Shown here piece after piece: positions 7,477 to 16,858 of a DNA stretch of 50,742 nt; the stretch's first letter is position 1; the number at the start of each line of letters is the position of its first letter. The translations under genes were made by a program, and so were the position numbers. The stretch is taken from the NCBI GenBank assembly GCA_030530315.1, contig JAUMVG010000020.1, positions 1-50,742 of the forward strand. Direction: 5' to 3'. Source of the stretch: Clostridia bacterium. Lineage in GTDB: Bacteria; Bacillota; Clostridia; Christensenellales; Aristaeellaceae. The notes beneath the pieces are model-generated. The model worked only from the letters and a program-made list of their open reading frames with translations. It was not told where the DNA came from and did not search any database.

Positions 7477-10400
7477 TCAACGCCTCAGGAAGCCAAACAG
7501 GCCGCCCTTGTGTCCCCCCGTATACAGGGTGGATTTTTGGAGGATCGCCTTGAGCGCCGCGTTCTTTTGTCTCTTTTGCAGGTCGCTGAATCCGCTGTCC
7601 TTGGCGCAGAAATCCGCCAGAGACATCTGGGAAACCGCTTCGTCGTCGCCGTAGCCGGCGAGGGCGTCGTAGGTGAACACCACGATGGTGGAGATGTCCG
7701 TGTCGTGGCCGTCCTTCCAGATGGAGCCGTCGTCTCCCAGCTTCATGGCCAGGAGCAGATAGCGGTTCCACACGTCGTTGTAATCCCTGGCCTTCGCCGC
7801 GCACAGCAGCAGCAGCACGTCGATTTCCGAGCGGATCTCGCTGTGCGCCAGGCTGATCTGGTAGACCCGGCCGCAGAATTCCCTCAGGTTGCCCATGTCC
7901 CGGCGATCCCGGTGCAGGCTGCGGAGCACCTCCTCCGCCTTGCGGCGGTCCAGCGTCCCGCGCCCCAGCACCGCCGTGGCGTACTCGCCGCACCACGCGG
8001 CCGTGCTGACGGACAGGGGCTTGGAATCGTCGGCCTTCACCCGCTCCAGCAGCGCCTTCAGCTGGGCAAAGCCCTCGCAGGCCGCCCTGGACTGGCCGTC
8101 GTAGGCCTGGCAGCACTCATGGAACGCCTCCAGGCTCTTGTCCTGGATCAGCCTGTCCACGTGGGGTTCCAGTATCTCCGCGTACAGCCCGAACCGCTCG
8201 TCGCCCAGCAGCGCGGCGACCCGCGTCAGGCCGCATGCGACGGGCAGCTTTTCACCCGAGATGCGCAAATCGTCTATGCGCCTGTCGAAATCCCGGGCCA
8301 CCAGCTCGGTCAGGCGGCGCTGGCCGTCGGCGGTGGACGCCGCGCGGGCCAGGCTCTCGCGATCGATCCAGGCCATCGCGCTTCCGCGCTCGGTCATCTC
8401 ATTCAGCGTGGCGGCGTCCTGGATCAGCCCCAGGAAGCCGTCCAGCTCCAGGGCGTCCCGCATTGCCGCCACCCGGCTGTACTGGGCATCGATGTGAACC
8501 GGGCCCTTGCCCATGCGAGCGCGCAGCTCGTCGCGCATCTTGACGGAGAGGGCCTCGATGCCGTTCAGCAGCGGCATGGCCACCGCGTCGAAGTCCTCGC
8601 GGCCCTTCCAGAGGCCCGCCATCCATTCGTAGGTCTTCTCGGTCGCGCCGGAGAAGTCGTTCCTTCCGAGATAGGTCTTCAGCCCCTCGAGCAGGCTGTC
8701 CTTCAGCACGCCATCGACCTTGATTCCGATCCCCTTCACACATTCCGCCAGCGCGTTCAGCGTCTCCGGCGGCTGCTTTTCAGCAAAGGAGGTCCATTTC
8801 GCCAGCGCCTCAAGCAGCGCCTGCCGTGCCGGCTCGCCGGTGTTTTTGGCGTAGCTGCCCAGCGCGTCGACGCGCACCGGGCCCTTCGCCTTCTTCAGCG
8901 CCTCGGCGATCAGCGCGAGGCCCTTGTCGCCGGGCAGTCCCACCGCGTCGAAGGTCCTCGCCGCCTTGGGCAGCGCCTCGCCGTCGATGTCGTTCTCCTT
9001 GATGTATTTCTGAACTGTGCGCTCCAACAGCGCCTTCGTCTCATCGTCCGGATCGGGGCAATAGCGTTTGAAGCTGTTCAGATCCCCGTCGGCGAAGGCC
9101 GATTCAGCCAACTCCCCGGCCGCCTTTTCGTCGAGCTCCGGCAGCCGCTTCTCCAACTGCTTGTAGAGCGTCCTCAGATCGTCCAGCCGACAATGATCAT
9201 CATTCAGGCTCTCGCGGATCACGCGGCCCAGCCCGGCCTGGTCGGCCTTCAGGATCCCCTGCATGGCCGGATTCCCTGCCATCTCCCGCAGGGACGCGCG
9301 GGTCTCCGGCCTGATGGCCTGGGCGGACTTCGCCAGCGCGCTGAAGATATCCGTCACCGCGGGGGCGTTGTCGCCGTTGATCTCGTCCAGCCGCTCCTTC
9401 AGGCAGCGGACAAACCGGTCGAACGCCTCGCCGTCCTTGCACTTGGAGGCGTCCTCCAACAGGGCGATGTAGGCGTTTTTATAGTCCGTGCCGCCCAGTA
9501 GGCGGTGCAGCCGTTCGCCATATTCCTCATCCGAATAGACTTGGGCAACGGCCTTCTCCCGGTCGAGCAGGCGGCCCTCCAGGTCGTCCGCGCCCTGGAC
9601 CTTCATAAGCTCGTTCAGCAGCTCATAGCCGACCATGCCCGTGGACGTTCCGCACAGCGCTCCCGCCACATCGTCGGCCAATTTATCGCTCCCCTGACGC
9701 CGGAGATAGGCATAGTGCTCAACCCAGCGTTTCGCGCCGGCCGCGTTGACAAGGCCGGAGTTCTTCAGGGAATTATCGTATTCCGTTGTGACCAGCCTGA
9801 CCCGCATTTCGTCGTCCGCGCCGCTGTCCGTGGCCACGTCATAGGCGTAGACCGCCTCGCCTTCAGAGCGCAGGCGATACTGCCTGCAGAGCATTCCCTC
9901 GATGGTCTCGAGAACCTCCGCCGACGCGGCGGCATCGTTTGCCCGCAACGCCCTGTAGTAGCCGATCCAGTCGCGGAACTTGTCCACCGTCAGGACGGTA
10001 TCCCCCGACCCGCTCGCCCGGGACAAATCCCTCAGCAGCCGCCAATACTGCGCCTGCTGCGCAATGCGTTTGGCATCCGCGTCATCCAGCAGCTTGATCC
10101 GGGTCAGCATGGCGTAGATCCCATCGGCGAAGGGCTTCCCCGCTCCTTCGGCGTTCTGCTGGCGTCCGATCCACCAGCTGTAATCCTCGGCGGAGACGGA
10201 CTGGCGGGTGTTCACGTCCTCCAGCATGCCGCGCACCAGGGCGGCTTCCAGTTCGCCGAGCAGGCGGGCGGTTCCCGCCGGCACGCCAAGCTGGCGGGCG
10301 GAGGCGGTCTCCACGTACTGCTTCAGGTTCTCCTTCGGCGCGCGACCAACGATCATGGCGATGATGCCGCCGGCGCACTCCTCGCTGATCGACTCATTCT

Positions 10401-12378
10401 CCAGGCGGCGCACCCAGACGTCGAAGTGATCGGCGTCCAACTGCTGGGGGCTTGCGGCCAGCTGCTGCGCCTCGGAGGCGACCAGCCGGTTCCACAGCTC
10501 CGGCAGTTCCTGCTGCGCCAGCAGATCCGCTGCCGCGATCCCGGTGCCCTCGAAGGCGAACTGACCGCACAGCAGCTCCCGCGCGGGTTGCGCCGCCTCC
10601 TCCAGGCGATCGCCGTAGTTCCGCCTCGTATCGGTGTAGAACGCCAGCACCTGCCGGTATTCCTGCTCGCTGAGCCGGCCGGGCTTGCGGGCGTACAGGT
10701 CCTGTATGATCCCCCGGACGATGCGGATCGCCACGCCGTCCAGCCCGTGAACCTCGGCAATGCTCAGCGGCGACGGCGCCTCGGGGTCGTCGAAGCGAAG
10801 CTGCCTGGACAGCTCCCGCTCCAGGCGGAGACACAGCGCGTCCTCGCCGCCCCGGCTGAGGATGTCGTAGCGCTTGCACCAGTTTTCAAAATCCGCCGGC
10901 GAAAGTCCGCCGGTGCGCTCCAGCATCTGCAGCTCGCCCTCCACCAGCCTCAGGGACAGGGGATCCAGCTCCAGCTCGGCGCGCCCGTTCTTTTCATTCC
11001 AGAAATCGATGGCCGAGCCCTCGTAGTCCGGCACGCGGATCTGGCGGCCCAGCTGCCCCATCAGGCGGTCGGCCACGGCTTCGGCCCGCTCGCTGCCGGT
11101 GTTCTCCCGCAGCGCCCTGTAGGCCGTCGCGAGGATGTCGTACTCCGCCAGGCGCAGCTCCGGCATCCGCTCAACCATTCCGGCCAGCTCGTCAAAGGCG
11201 TCGACCAGCGCCAGGCACGCCTCGGCGCGGCTGACGCGGTGCATCTCCAGCAGCACGCACACGTTGTCCAGGGACTTGGCGGCGTACTGGATCGCCTTGT
11301 AGCGCTCGGCAACGCCGGCCTGGGCGAAGAAATCGATGTACAGCTCGGACATCGTGCACCAGCGAAGCAGCTCGAAGTCCGCCAGCACGTCCACGGCGCC
11401 AAAGCGGCGCCGGATCGCCTCGTAGAAGCGGGGATAGCGGCCCTCGCACAGATAGCCGATCAGCCGGTTCTCCCACGCGGCGTTGGGATTGGACGCGCCG
11501 AGGTTCGTCTGGGGCGTCCTGCGCTTGTCCTCCTGCCAGCCGCGGAAGTCGAACATGTTCGCCGCGTCCCGGCTTGTGAAGCGCCCGCCGTCCAGATAGA
11601 TGCGGCAGGCGGCGTCCGGCCAGTTTTCATCCCGGTTGTTCGGGGAGCAGCCGATGGCGACGCTCAGCATGGACATCACCTGCGGCGGCAAGGCCGGGGC
11701 CAGCTCCTCCCGGAAGAAGCGAACGCACTCCGAAAGGGCCTTGGTCTGGTCGGGCAGGTCGGCGGCATTGACCGCCAGGACCTCCACGTGGGGCGCAGTC
11801 CTGGGCGCGGTGGCGTTCCAGGCCACGCGCTTTTCCATCATCCAGCGCATGCGCATCCAGCAGACCTGCCACACGCGCATCACCAGCTCCGCCAGCTCCT
11901 GACTGAGGGGCTTGAGTTCGGCGGGCTCGTCCGGCAGGTACAGGGACATCTCCCCGCCCCGCAGCGTCTCGCCGTTTTCGGCGATGTTCACATACTGGTC
12001 CGCGCGAATGAAATAGGACTCGTTGTCCAGCACCTGGCCGATGGCGCGGCGCAACCGATCGCGATGCGCCTCGTCCCCCTCCACCAGGGTGCCGTCCAGC
12101 GCCATGGCGTGGGTGTAGTTGATGTCGCGCTTGTGGAAGATATAGTGGCTGTTTTCCACCGTCCAACGGTCAAAGGCATAGCTTTCAATTTCATAGACCG
12201 GCAGATAGACGACGCCGTTCGGCCCGGCGACTCCATACACGTTGTCGCGCCGCTTGAAGTTCGGGCTGACCAGGAACAGGTCCTGGAAATACTGGGGCTC
12301 GGAGCGGCGCTCGAAGCCATAGTTTTCCCGCAGCGAGGAGCCCCGCAGCAGCGATGAATACGGAATGTTGATTTGCAC
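7477..12378 (-). CDS. Giant (1633 aa) mostly helical cytoplasmic protein of the tubulin/GTPase operon
   Basis: I do not recognise a named family. The N-terminal part (about 1-270) looks alpha/beta, with short hydrophobic strands (VVYLPVYEIES, VEVLAVNAADL). The remaining 1350 residues are almost entirely amphipathic helices rich in Leu, Ala, Arg and Glu, as in a helical solenoid or scaffold. No signal peptide, membrane span or NTPase loop is seen. It starts at GTG 12378 with AAGGGTGAA upstream and lies 41 bp after the GTPase gene. By position it may be the partner of that GTPase, like the large GTPase-associated proteins of predicted bacterial GTPase systems; this is context inference. The C-terminus is a Gly-rich stretch ending LFGFLRR, similar in style to the end of the GTPase. 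Confidence 0.75.
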   Translation of the reverse strand: MQINIPYSSLLRGSSLRENYGFERRSEPQYFQDLFLVSPNFKRRDNVYGVAGPNGVVYLPVYEIESYAFDRWTVENSHYIFHKRDINYTHAMALDGTLVEGDEAHRDRLRRAIGQVLDNESYFIRADQYVNIAENGETLRGGEMSLYLPDEPAELKPLSQELAELVMRVWQVCWMRMRWMMEKRVAWNATAPRTAPHVEVLAVNAADLPDQTKALSECVRFFREELAPALPPQVMSMLSVAIGCSPNNRDENWPDAACRIYLDGGRFTSRDAANMFDFRGWQEDKRRTPQTNLGASNPNAAWENRLIGYLCEGRYPRFYEAIRRRFGAVDVLADFELLRWCTMSELYIDFFAQAGVAERYKAIQYAAKSLDNVCVLLEMHRVSRAEACLALVDAFDELAGMVERMPELRLAEYDILATAYRALRENTGSERAEAVADRLMGQLGRQIRVPDYEGSAIDFWNEKNGRAELELDPLSLRLVEGELQMLERTGGLSPADFENWCKRYDILSRGGEDALCLRLERELSRQLRFDDPEAPSPLSIAEVHGLDGVAIRIVRGIIQDLYARKPGRLSEQEYRQVLAFYTDTRRNYGDRLEEAAQPARELLCGQFAFEGTGIAAADLLAQQELPELWNRLVASEAQQLAASPQQLDADHFDVWVRRLENESISEECAGGIIAMIVGRAPKENLKQYVETASARQLGVPAGTARLLGELEAALVRGMLEDVNTRQSVSAEDYSWWIGRQQNAEGAGKPFADGIYAMLTRIKLLDDADAKRIAQQAQYWRLLRDLSRASGSGDTVLTVDKFRDWIGYYRALRANDAAASAEVLETIEGMLCRQYRLRSEGEAVYAYDVATDSGADDEMRVRLVTTEYDNSLKNSGLVNAAGAKRWVEHYAYLRRQGSDKLADDVAGALCGTSTGMVGYELLNELMKVQGADDLEGRLLDREKAVAQVYSDEEYGERLHRLLGGTDYKNAYIALLEDASKCKDGEAFDRFVRCLKERLDEINGDNAPAVTDIFSALAKSAQAIRPETRASLREMAGNPAMQGILKADQAGLGRVIRESLNDDHCRLDDLRTLYKQLEKRLPELDEKAAGELAESAFADGDLNSFKRYCPDPDDETKALLERTVQKYIKENDIDGEALPKAARTFDAVGLPGDKGLALIAEALKKAKGPVRVDALGSYAKNTGEPARQALLEALAKWTSFAEKQPPETLNALAECVKGIGIKVDGVLKDSLLEGLKTYLGRNDFSGATEKTYEWMAGLWKGREDFDAVAMPLLNGIEALSVKMRDELRARMGKGPVHIDAQYSRVAAMRDALELDGFLGLIQDAATLNEMTERGSAMAWIDRESLARAASTADGQRRLTELVARDFDRRIDDLRISGEKLPVACGLTRVAALLGDERFGLYAEILEPHVDRLIQDKSLEAFHECCQAYDGQSRAACEGFAQLKALLERVKADDSKPLSVSTAAWCGEYATAVLGRGTLDRRKAEEVLRSLHRDRRDMGNLREFCGRVYQISLAHSEIRSEIDVLLLLCAAKARDYNDVWNRYLLLAMKLGDDGSIWKDGHDTDISTIVVFTYDALAGYGDDEAVSQMSLADFCAKDSGFSDLQKRQKNAALKAILQKSTLYTGGHKGGLFGFLRR

Positions 12379-12419
12379 AGCACTTCACCCTTTACCTACG
12401 ATATGAAGCCTCCGAAAAC

Positions 12420-14069
12420 TCAGCGGTTCCCGCCAAACAGGCGTCTGAACCAGCCGCCGCCGGCCTTCCCGCCGCCGTTCCTGTCCTCGTCGTCATCATC
12501 GTCGTGCTCAACGGGGTTATCGGTCCTCTGGGCGGCGCCGGACTTGATCGGGTTGCGGGTGCCGGGGCCCCAGTTGTTGTTCTCGGACTCGACGACGTTC
12601 CACCGGGCCAGCAGGTACAGCAGCGGCTCCAAAATGCGGTGCCGGGGCAGGTGCGCCTGGTTGGACATCACGAACTGGGTGTCGTCCGGGTCGTCCGCGG
12701 AGACGCGGCGCAGCGTGGACACGGCAAAGGCGCGGATGTTCTCCGGCTTCAGAGCGTCGCCCGCCACCTTGCTGCAGATCTTCGCCTTCACGTCCTGCCA
12801 GTCATAGGCGGGGATCGCGTCGATCACGCGCATGACCTCATTGTCCACCGCGTTGATGATCTGGGGCTTCACCTTTCCGAAGTGGCCCTGATGGCTGCCC
12901 GGATCGGAGCTGGACTTCCAGTCGTCGTATTCCTTGGAATGGCACATCTTCAGCTGGCGCAGGTAGGCGCCCTTGAAGTAGTCGCCGCACTCGCCGGAGA
13001 ACATCAGGTCCGCCTTGGTGAGCACCAGCGCCATGTACTTCATCTGCTTGCCGATCTGGAATTCCTCCATGCGGGTCAGCGGCGCGGTGATGTCGGTGTC
13101 CGGGACCACGTACTGGATCTCCACTTCGTTGCCGTTCTTGTCCACCACGCTGCGCTCGTTCAGGTCGGCGTACAGCTGGACCGGGTCCACCAGCAGCATG
13201 GCGCCGTCGGAATTGAACAGGTCGTAGTTGCCCGCCAGCTTGGCCACGTACTTGGTGTCCTCGCGGTAGACCTCGCCGGGCAGGTCATAGACGCTGATCA
13301 GGAAGGACTGTTCGCCGCGCTTGATGGCGAACACCAGCGGGCACACTGTGGCGCCCGCCACGGTGGCCTCGATCTTGCCCTCCTCGTTCGCCTCGCCCTC
13401 GGTCAGCTCCTTGGCGTCCACGAAGACCGACACGCTGTCCACCAGGTTGTAGACGTTCACCAGGCGCTTGATCTCCTGGTTCAGCACGAACTTGTAGACG
13501 GTCTTGCCGCTGGAGGGATAGCCGATCAGCGCGATGGAGTGGCAGTTCTCATCCGGGATCTCCAGCAGCACCTTCGGGATCTCGAAGTGGCAGTGGGGGC
13601 AGATCATGTTGGTCAGCAGGTCGGTGGAGCCCGCCGACGCCTGGTCCGCCTCGCACAGCTGCACGGTCAGCGGGAAGTCCTTCGCGTTCTCGTCGTGCCA
13701 GAGGTCCGCCTTGGCCACGCCGGGGCTGGCGTTCTCGGGATCCCAATGGACGATGAAGCGCTCCTCGTTGCTGCCCCCGCCAGTGGAGAACCGGGCGCGG
13801 TTTTCATAGTACACGTTGTCCGGCGCCCACACGCCGATCTTCTCCGGGTTCTCCTCCTTTCTGGGCTCGCTGTCCGCCGCGGCAGGCACGTCGCCCAGGT
13901 CCATGCTGGGGTTCATGTCCAGGGACATGTCGAAGATGCTCCCGCCGACGCCGTCAAAGCGCTGCGCGCCCATGGTACTGCCCATCGAACCCGTAGTCAT
14001 CTCGCGGGTCATGTAGAACAGTATATCCTTGTATTCAAACTTCGCCTTGCAAAAGGGGCAGCTATGCAT
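12420..14069 (-). CDS. Zinc-ribbon TRAFAC-type GTPase of the tubulin/vWA operon
   Basis: The 549-aa protein has a complete set of GTPase signatures: GYPSSGKT (183-190, P-loop), DLPG (262-265, Mg-binding switch II) and TKAD (351-354, base recognition). Two CxxC knuckles, CPFC (4-7) and CPHC (157-160), probably form one split zinc ribbon around a long disordered insert. The C-terminus is an acidic run of Asp residues, then a Gly-rich segment and a basic-aromatic tip (GGGWFRRLFGG). No membrane helix is seen. A distinct GTPase is a hallmark partner of tubulin-like/vWA gene sets in comparative studies. The start ATG 14069 follows GGAG. A 159-bp repeat element lies immediately upstream, between it and the 832-aa gene. 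Confidence 0.85.
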   Translation of the reverse strand: MHSCPFCKAKFEYKDILFYMTREMTTGSMGSTMGAQRFDGVGGSIFDMSLDMNPSMDLGDVPAAADSEPRKEENPEKIGVWAPDNVYYENRARFSTGGGSNEERFIVHWDPENASPGVAKADLWHDENAKDFPLTVQLCEADQASAGSTDLLTNMICPHCHFEIPKVLLEIPDENCHSIALIGYPSSGKTVYKFVLNQEIKRLVNVYNLVDSVSVFVDAKELTEGEANEEGKIEATVAGATVCPLVFAIKRGEQSFLISVYDLPGEVYREDTKYVAKLAGNYDLFNSDGAMLLVDPVQLYADLNERSVVDKNGNEVEIQYVVPDTDITAPLTRMEEFQIGKQMKYMALVLTKADLMFSGECGDYFKGAYLRQLKMCHSKEYDDWKSSSDPGSHQGHFGKVKPQIINAVDNEVMRVIDAIPAYDWQDVKAKICSKVAGDALKPENIRAFAVSTLRRVSADDPDDTQFVMSNQAHLPRHRILEPLLYLLARWNVVESENNNWGPGTRNPIKSGAAQRTDNPVEHDDDDDEDRNGGGKAGGGWFRRLFGGNR

Positions 14070-14114
14070 ACTCTTTCACTCCATCCTGTTTGTTGCGCGT
14101 CGCGGGGCGGGCTC

Positions 14115-14273
14115 ATACTAAGACCTGATTAAAATGAGACTGAATCAGCGAGGGCTTTTTTGCGTTGGCAAGGCGAAGTCCCGCAGGCTTGCTGGCGGCA
14201 AGTCAAGGGGCTTCAACACCGTCAACGCGGATAAGAACCGCTGAAATGTCTTGTTTTAGTCAGGGATTAGTAT
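14115..14273 (+). repeat. 159-bp palindromic MITE-like element, copy 1
   Basis: The element runs from ATACTAA to TTAGTAT and matches the copy at 40053-40211 at 153 of 159 positions. Its ends are imperfect inverted repeats of about 36 bp (shared blocks ATACTAA, CCTGA, TAAAA, AGAC, CAGCG). Inside are nested arms: GCGTTGGC with GTCAACGC, GAAGTCCC with GGGGCTTC, and CTTGC with GCAAG. The whole element could fold into one long hairpin. It carries no coding region. Here it fills most of the gap between the GTPase gene and the 832-aa gene, and its last base is the last base of that gene's stop codon. Confidence 0.85.
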
Positions 14274-16771
14274 CATTCCTTTTCCCGCATGGTATAGAGC
14301 CTCGCCTCGCCGCCGTCGGCCAGGTAGAACTCGCCGGACAGGCTGTCCCGCGTCCAGATATCCCACTTGCCGGCCTCGCCGAGGGGATAGTACAGCGGCA
14401 CGCTGGCCTTCGATTGCAGCATCACCATCGCGTTGATGGAACGCACGTTCTTGTCCTCCAGCTTGCACACCCAGTGCTCGAAGGCCTGCCTGTCGTCGTC
14501 CAGGTTCACGTTCTTCTGTCGGCCGAGCAGCGGGCGCTTCTTGCTGTAGACGATCTCGTCCGGGGACTTGCGGCTCTCGAACTCGATCACCTCTTGGTAG
14601 TTCAGCGCCTTGCACGACAGCTCGATCCTGCTGTAGCCGTAGATCTGCTCCAGCGGGACGATCACCATCTCGCCGCTGATGTCCTTCTGGTGGTTCTTCG
14701 GGGCTATGCGTACCCCGTCCCGGCTGTAGCCGGAGAGCTTGTAGTGCAAAACCGGCCTGTTCACTTCCTGCCTCAGCAGCTCCTTCGGCAGCGTGATGAG
14801 CAGGTTGTCGCCCTGAACGGCGAGGGTGGCGTTCAGCATCGCCGGAGTCGGTCCCTCGGTCGACTCCTGGGCCTCTTCGACGTCATACGGCCCGTATTCC
14901 TCGTCCATGGCGCCGCCCATGTTGACGATGCGCCGGGTCTCCGGCAGCATGTCCAGCAGCTCCTTGACGCTGATCTGCTCGTTGTCCGAACGGCCCAGGC
15001 CGCACACGGTGAACTCCACCAGGTTGTCGAAGCGGCGCACCTCCACCACCCGGCTTCGCGGCCCCTGCTTGGGCAGCGGGTGATTGGCGTCTCCGGCGTG
15101 GAGCAGGTCGGAGCACATATAGATCACCTGGCGCTCCTGGGCGTAGATCCGGTTGGTATCGTACTGCAGGCGCTCCCGCAGATCCTGGAGCTGCTCGTTG
15201 ACGGTGGCGGTGAACTGCGCGGCCTCCACGTTCTTTGCCAGGTGGGTGACCATGCTCTGCTCGTTGTCATCGATCAGGCTCTGCTGCAGCCGGTCGACCA
15301 GCCTCACCCAGTTCTCCTCGACGAAGGGGTCATCCCCGAAATAGTCGGCGGCGGGCTTCAGGCTCAGCTCCGGCGAGATCAGGCGGCGGCTGTTGCTGCT
15401 GATCCTGTTGATGATCGACTCGGCGAACTGGATGTCCTCGCGCAATTCGCCTTCGCTCAGCAGCCACTTGTTCTGCGCGATGATCTCATCCCGGCGGTGG
15501 ATGGCTTCCTGGATGACTTCGATCTTCCTCTCCAGCAGGCGGGCCACGCCGGCCAGCAGTGCCCCGGCCGCGTGGTCATAGTAGGGCTCCAGCATGCGCT
15601 CGGTCTTGACGACGGCATAGGCGATGGGGTCCTTTTCCTCGCAGCTGACGCCGCTGGACTTGACCGCCCTCAGCCGCCTGCTCCGGTCCTCCAGCCAGGG
15701 GATCAGCCCCCGGCGCAGATACTCTATCACATCCCGGCAGTAGTACTCCGGGTGATCCTCCATCACCTGGTCGAAGTAGGCGCTCCAGTTCCCGAGGATC
15801 GCCGCCGGATTGTCCATCTGGCGCGTACTCACGGGCTCGTCATTGAACCGGGCCAGCAGCGCGCGCATCCAACCGCCCTTGAAGTTGACCTCGATGAAGC
15901 GATCGATGTTCTCGTCGGTGGTGTGGAAGATGGCATTGGCCATGATCGAGGCGTCCAGCCGGTTGGGGAACAGCGGCTCGACCATGCGCTTGAGCTCCCT
16001 GCCCAGGGTGGCGGCGTCGCTTTTGCGGTTGACGTTGCCGTTGGGCCAGCTCCCGAAGAAGCTGGTGAACAGCGTGTCCTCGTTCAGGCTCTGGTCCTCC
16101 CGGGCGCGGGTGGTCAGCGCCTTCACCGCGTAGTGGACGCGGATGCGCCGGAAGTCCTCCCGCATCAGGCTCAACTTGTTGAACGTGCCGGTATACACGC
16201 CGTAGGTGTCCGGCAGCATGCCGCAGGCGGCCAGTATGGCGTAGTTGGACAGCAGCTTGCGCTCCTCGTTGGCGCTGGCCAGCACCCAGCCGGCCCGGGT
16301 GCTCTGGGAGAACAGGTACACCGCCGCGTTGACGTTCTCCAGCGCCTCCACCAGCTCCGGATCGTTGATCCGAAGGCCGTCCTTTTGCACGATGGCGATG
16401 TGGCTGATCTGTGTGAAGGCCAGGTTTCGGACGCTGTCGGCGGTTTCGCGGATACAGCGGGCCCACTCCTGCTCGCTTCGCGCGCTGTTGATCAGGTAGA
16501 TCGCGTACAGCTGCGTCGCCTGTACCCCGGCGGTGATGGCCCTGGGGTTGGCGCGCACGCCGCCGATGGCCGCGTCCAGGCCGGGCTTGAACTGGCCGTC
16601 GAACACGGTAAAGCAGACGGCCTCCTCGCTGCCCAGCTCGCACAGCTGGCTCACACCGCCCTTGATGTCCTTCATCAATTCGGCGGCGGAATAGCGGACC
16701 CGCTTTCCCTCGTCCGCAAACTCCCCACCGTTGTATCCAAGGACAAACAGGCTGATTCGGCTGATCTTCAT
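14273..16771 (-). CDS. Unknown 832-aa protein between tubulin and GTPase genes
   Basis: I do not recognise this family. The first 230 residues look alpha/beta (strands such as ISLFVLGYNG, AVCFTVFDG, ISHIAIVQK, AAVYLF, arranged like a Rossmann-type fold) but show no P-loop. The middle (about 300-560) is helical and charged, and the end (about 640-830) is probably beta-rich. There is no signal peptide or membrane segment, so it should be cytoplasmic. ATG 16771 is preferred over the in-frame GTG 16783 because AGGTGGG lies upstream at good spacing. It follows the tubulin-like gene after an 87-bp gap with a strong hairpin. Its fixed place suggests a structural or regulatory subunit of the same machine; nothing in the sequence proves a reaction. 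Confidence 0.75.
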   Translation of the reverse strand: MKISRISLFVLGYNGGEFADEGKRVRYSAAELMKDIKGGVSQLCELGSEEAVCFTVFDGQFKPGLDAAIGGVRANPRAITAGVQATQLYAIYLINSARSEQEWARCIRETADSVRNLAFTQISHIAIVQKDGLRINDPELVEALENVNAAVYLFSQSTRAGWVLASANEERKLLSNYAILAACGMLPDTYGVYTGTFNKLSLMREDFRRIRVHYAVKALTTRAREDQSLNEDTLFTSFFGSWPNGNVNRKSDAATLGRELKRMVEPLFPNRLDASIMANAIFHTTDENIDRFIEVNFKGGWMRALLARFNDEPVSTRQMDNPAAILGNWSAYFDQVMEDHPEYYCRDVIEYLRRGLIPWLEDRSRRLRAVKSSGVSCEEKDPIAYAVVKTERMLEPYYDHAAGALLAGVARLLERKIEVIQEAIHRRDEIIAQNKWLLSEGELREDIQFAESIINRISSNSRRLISPELSLKPAADYFGDDPFVEENWVRLVDRLQQSLIDDNEQSMVTHLAKNVEAAQFTATVNEQLQDLRERLQYDTNRIYAQERQVIYMCSDLLHAGDANHPLPKQGPRSRVVEVRRFDNLVEFTVCGLGRSDNEQISVKELLDMLPETRRIVNMGGAMDEEYGPYDVEEAQESTEGPTPAMLNATLAVQGDNLLITLPKELLRQEVNRPVLHYKLSGYSRDGVRIAPKNHQKDISGEMVIVPLEQIYGYSRIELSCKALNYQEVIEFESRKSPDEIVYSKKRPLLGRQKNVNLDDDRQAFEHWVCKLEDKNVRSINAMVMLQSKASVPLYYPLGEAGKWDIWTRDSLSGEFYLADGGEARLYTMREKE

Positions 16772-16807
16772 GGTCTTTCCCACCTTCGCGTCTATTTGGC
16801 AAATCCG

Positions 16808-16841
16808 CCCGGGGCCGCGGCGAAATGCCGCCGGCCCCGGG
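16808..16841 (-). other. Very stable intercistronic stem-loop after the tubulin gene
   Basis: CCCGGGGCCG and CGGCCCCGGG form a 10-bp GC stem, continued by CGGC/GCCG around a GAAAT loop with one bulge. It lies 17 nt past the tubulin-like stop codon on the minus strand. Only ATTTG follows, so termination would be weak; mRNA stabilisation or attenuation is equally likely. Confidence 0.65.
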
Positions 16842-16858
16842 ATTCATAATAAGTATTG

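Noticed and set aside
9505-12357. 950-codon plus-strand open frame opposite the 1633-aa gene
   Set aside because: Same antisense artefact; no recognisable motif.
14115-14273. Simple intrinsic terminator
   Set aside because: The element is 159 bp, recurs with 96% identity and in the opposite direction relative to transcription at its second site; the internal T-run alone does not explain it.
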